This document shows, one piece after another, positions 13,900 through 14,798 of a stretch of DNA of 14,798 nt; positions within the stretch are counted from its first letter, which is position 1, and the number at the start of each line of letters is the position of its first letter. Source of the DNA: Thaumasiovibrio sp043421945 (GTDB lineage Bacteria > Pseudomonadota > Gammaproteobacteria > Enterobacterales > Vibrionaceae); contig JBHOGO010000100.1 of assembly GCA_043421945.1 (NCBI GenBank), positions 1 to 14,798 of the forward strand. The letters run 5' to 3'. The notes under the pieces are model-generated. The model had not been told where the DNA came from, did not search any database, and saw only the letters and a list, made by a program, of their open reading frames with translations. The translations under genes were made by a program, and so were the position numbers.

Positions 13900-14583
13900 T
13901 TAGTGGAGTGTGACCATTATTTTATTCGCTTCTCGATAAGAAAGTGAAGATAATGACTGCGTCTGTAAATAGTGGCGGACGAAAGTCGGATTTGTTTTAC
14001 TGTACTCTCTCAATACCCAGCCAATCGCCTTGCGAATAAAGAACTCTTCATCGTTTGCTAATAGTGCTATAGTTTCGGTTAATAATTCAATATCCGTATA
14101 TTGCTTGTGCTTTAAATGGACAAGTAACGAAGCGCGACGCAACCATATATTCTCCGATTGACGCCATTCATAAATATGAGACTTCAATTCTGGATTTGAT
14201 AGGAGTAATGGTCCAATTAAATTTGACGCTATTTTATCAACAGTATCCCAGTGGTCTGCACTTTCTAGCAATTCAACATAGTGTTCAAACACATTACGGT
14301 TGCGAAACGATTTATAGTGTTCCGCGACATCCAGTGCCATATATTGCTCTTCACGAAAATTTCCACACCATAACCAACGAATCAAAGCGATATACTGCTC
14401 GCTAGTTTCAATTTTAGTATGGCTTCGCGCCTCTTTAAAAATCGCTTTCCTTTCTGGTGCCTTTACACCATAAAAAGGCTTTGCAATCTTCATATAAGCT
14501 CCCATTTCCATGGACTGCTGACGATCTGCACTTTCAGCGAGTTTTTTCTGCATGAAAAGAACCATAGGGAAGACAAAAGACAT
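13900..14583 (-). CDS. AlkD-like DNA alkylation repair glycosylase
   Basis: A 227-residue HEAT-like-repeat protein of the DNA alkylation repair family, predicted to excise positively charged alkylated bases (such as 3-methyladenine and 7-methylguanine) without base flipping. The residues that form the active site in Bacillus cereus AlkD are all there: W112 and D116 in WDTVD, R150 in NIWLRRASL, and W189 in AIGWVLREYSKTNP. The opening about 15 residues (MSFVFPMVLFMQ) are hydrophobic. A start at M11 (14553) is possible, but only the first ATG has GGATGG upstream. A near-consensus promoter lies at 14615-14644. The gene converges on the YoaK-family gene with a 2-bp gap and shares no operon. No ada-like regulator is nearby. 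Confidence 0.9.
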   Translation of the reverse strand: MSFVFPMVLFMQKKLAESADRQQSMEMGAYMKIAKPFYGVKAPERKAIFKEARSHTKIETSEQYIALIRWLWCGNFREEQYMALDVAEHYKSFRNRNVFEHYVELLESADHWDTVDKIASNLIGPLLLSNPELKSHIYEWRQSENIWLRRASLLVHLKHKQYTDIELLTETIALLANDEEFFIRKAIGWVLREYSKTNPTFVRHYLQTQSLSSLSYREANKIMVTLH

Positions 14584-14614
14584 CGTATTTTTCCATCCAA
14601 CTGAAGACCTAAGT

Positions 14615-14644
14615 ATTATACCCAGCTTAATGTCAAAATGTTAA
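14615..14644 (-). promoter_or_regulatory. Sigma70 promoter of the AlkD-like gene
   Basis: The minus strand shows a consensus TATAAT (14615-14620) and TTAACA (14639-14644), 18 bp apart. The predicted leader is about 25 nt. This supports the first ATG (14583) as the start. Confidence 0.6.
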
Positions 14645-14798
14645 ACATAAACAAACCTATCAACAAGAGACCCAACGATTACTTACATAATGATACACAT
14701 ATAACATTATGCACTATTGCGTATATACCTGTGATCATTGAAGGGGCTTGATTTTTTGCAACGAGAAGATCATGCTATCAGCCATGAAAATGACTCTA

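Overview
This is a chromosomal stretch from a gammaproteobacterium, most likely a member of the Vibrionaceae. The evidence is the moderate GC content, a YbjD-type OLD ATPase close to the enterobacterial/vibrio form, a Vibrio-like DEAD-box helicase with a lysine-rich tail, and a diguanylate cyclase sensor paired with a periplasmic binding protein. The genus cannot be fixed from sequence alone. I see no tRNA, rRNA, CRISPR array or complete insertion sequence.

Layout. Positions 1-543 lack a long gene. On the minus strand they hold a 31-codon membrane-peptide ORF (238-333) with a near-perfect Shine-Dalgarno sequence. Upstream of it is a perfect 14-bp inverted repeat (357-370 / 437-450). From 544 to 2202 (-) there is a 5'-nucleotidase/metallophosphatase without a signal peptide. 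Divergent from it, 2473-4161 (+) encodes a YbjD-like ATPase with a TOPRIM nuclease domain. It converges on, and overlaps by 29 bp, a two-gene minus-strand operon: a signal-peptide-bearing type-I periplasmic binding protein (5996-7033) followed 3 nt later by a membrane HAMP-GAF-GGDEF diguanylate cyclase (4133-5992). Next come a small outer-membrane beta-barrel protein (7325-7921, -) and a DEAD-box RNA helicase (8182-9516, -) that starts at TTG and ends at a clear intrinsic terminator.

From 9926 the plus strand carries a Nudix hydrolase of ADP-ribose pyrophosphatase type, a gamma-glutamylcyclotransferase-fold protein, an uncharacterised 174-residue protein, a LysR regulator and a YoaK/DUF1275 membrane protein. 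The last converges on an AlkD-like DNA glycosylase (13900-14583, -), which has a good sigma70 promoter.

Most of these are single housekeeping or stress genes. The clearest functional unit is the binding protein plus diguanylate cyclase, which I infer passes a periplasmic ligand signal to cyclic-di-GMP, in the manner of LuxP-LuxQ or NspS-MbaA. The least explained items are the small membrane ORF with its inverted-repeat leader and a 13-bp-stem hairpin at 11928-11958 between an uncharacterised gene and the LysR gene.
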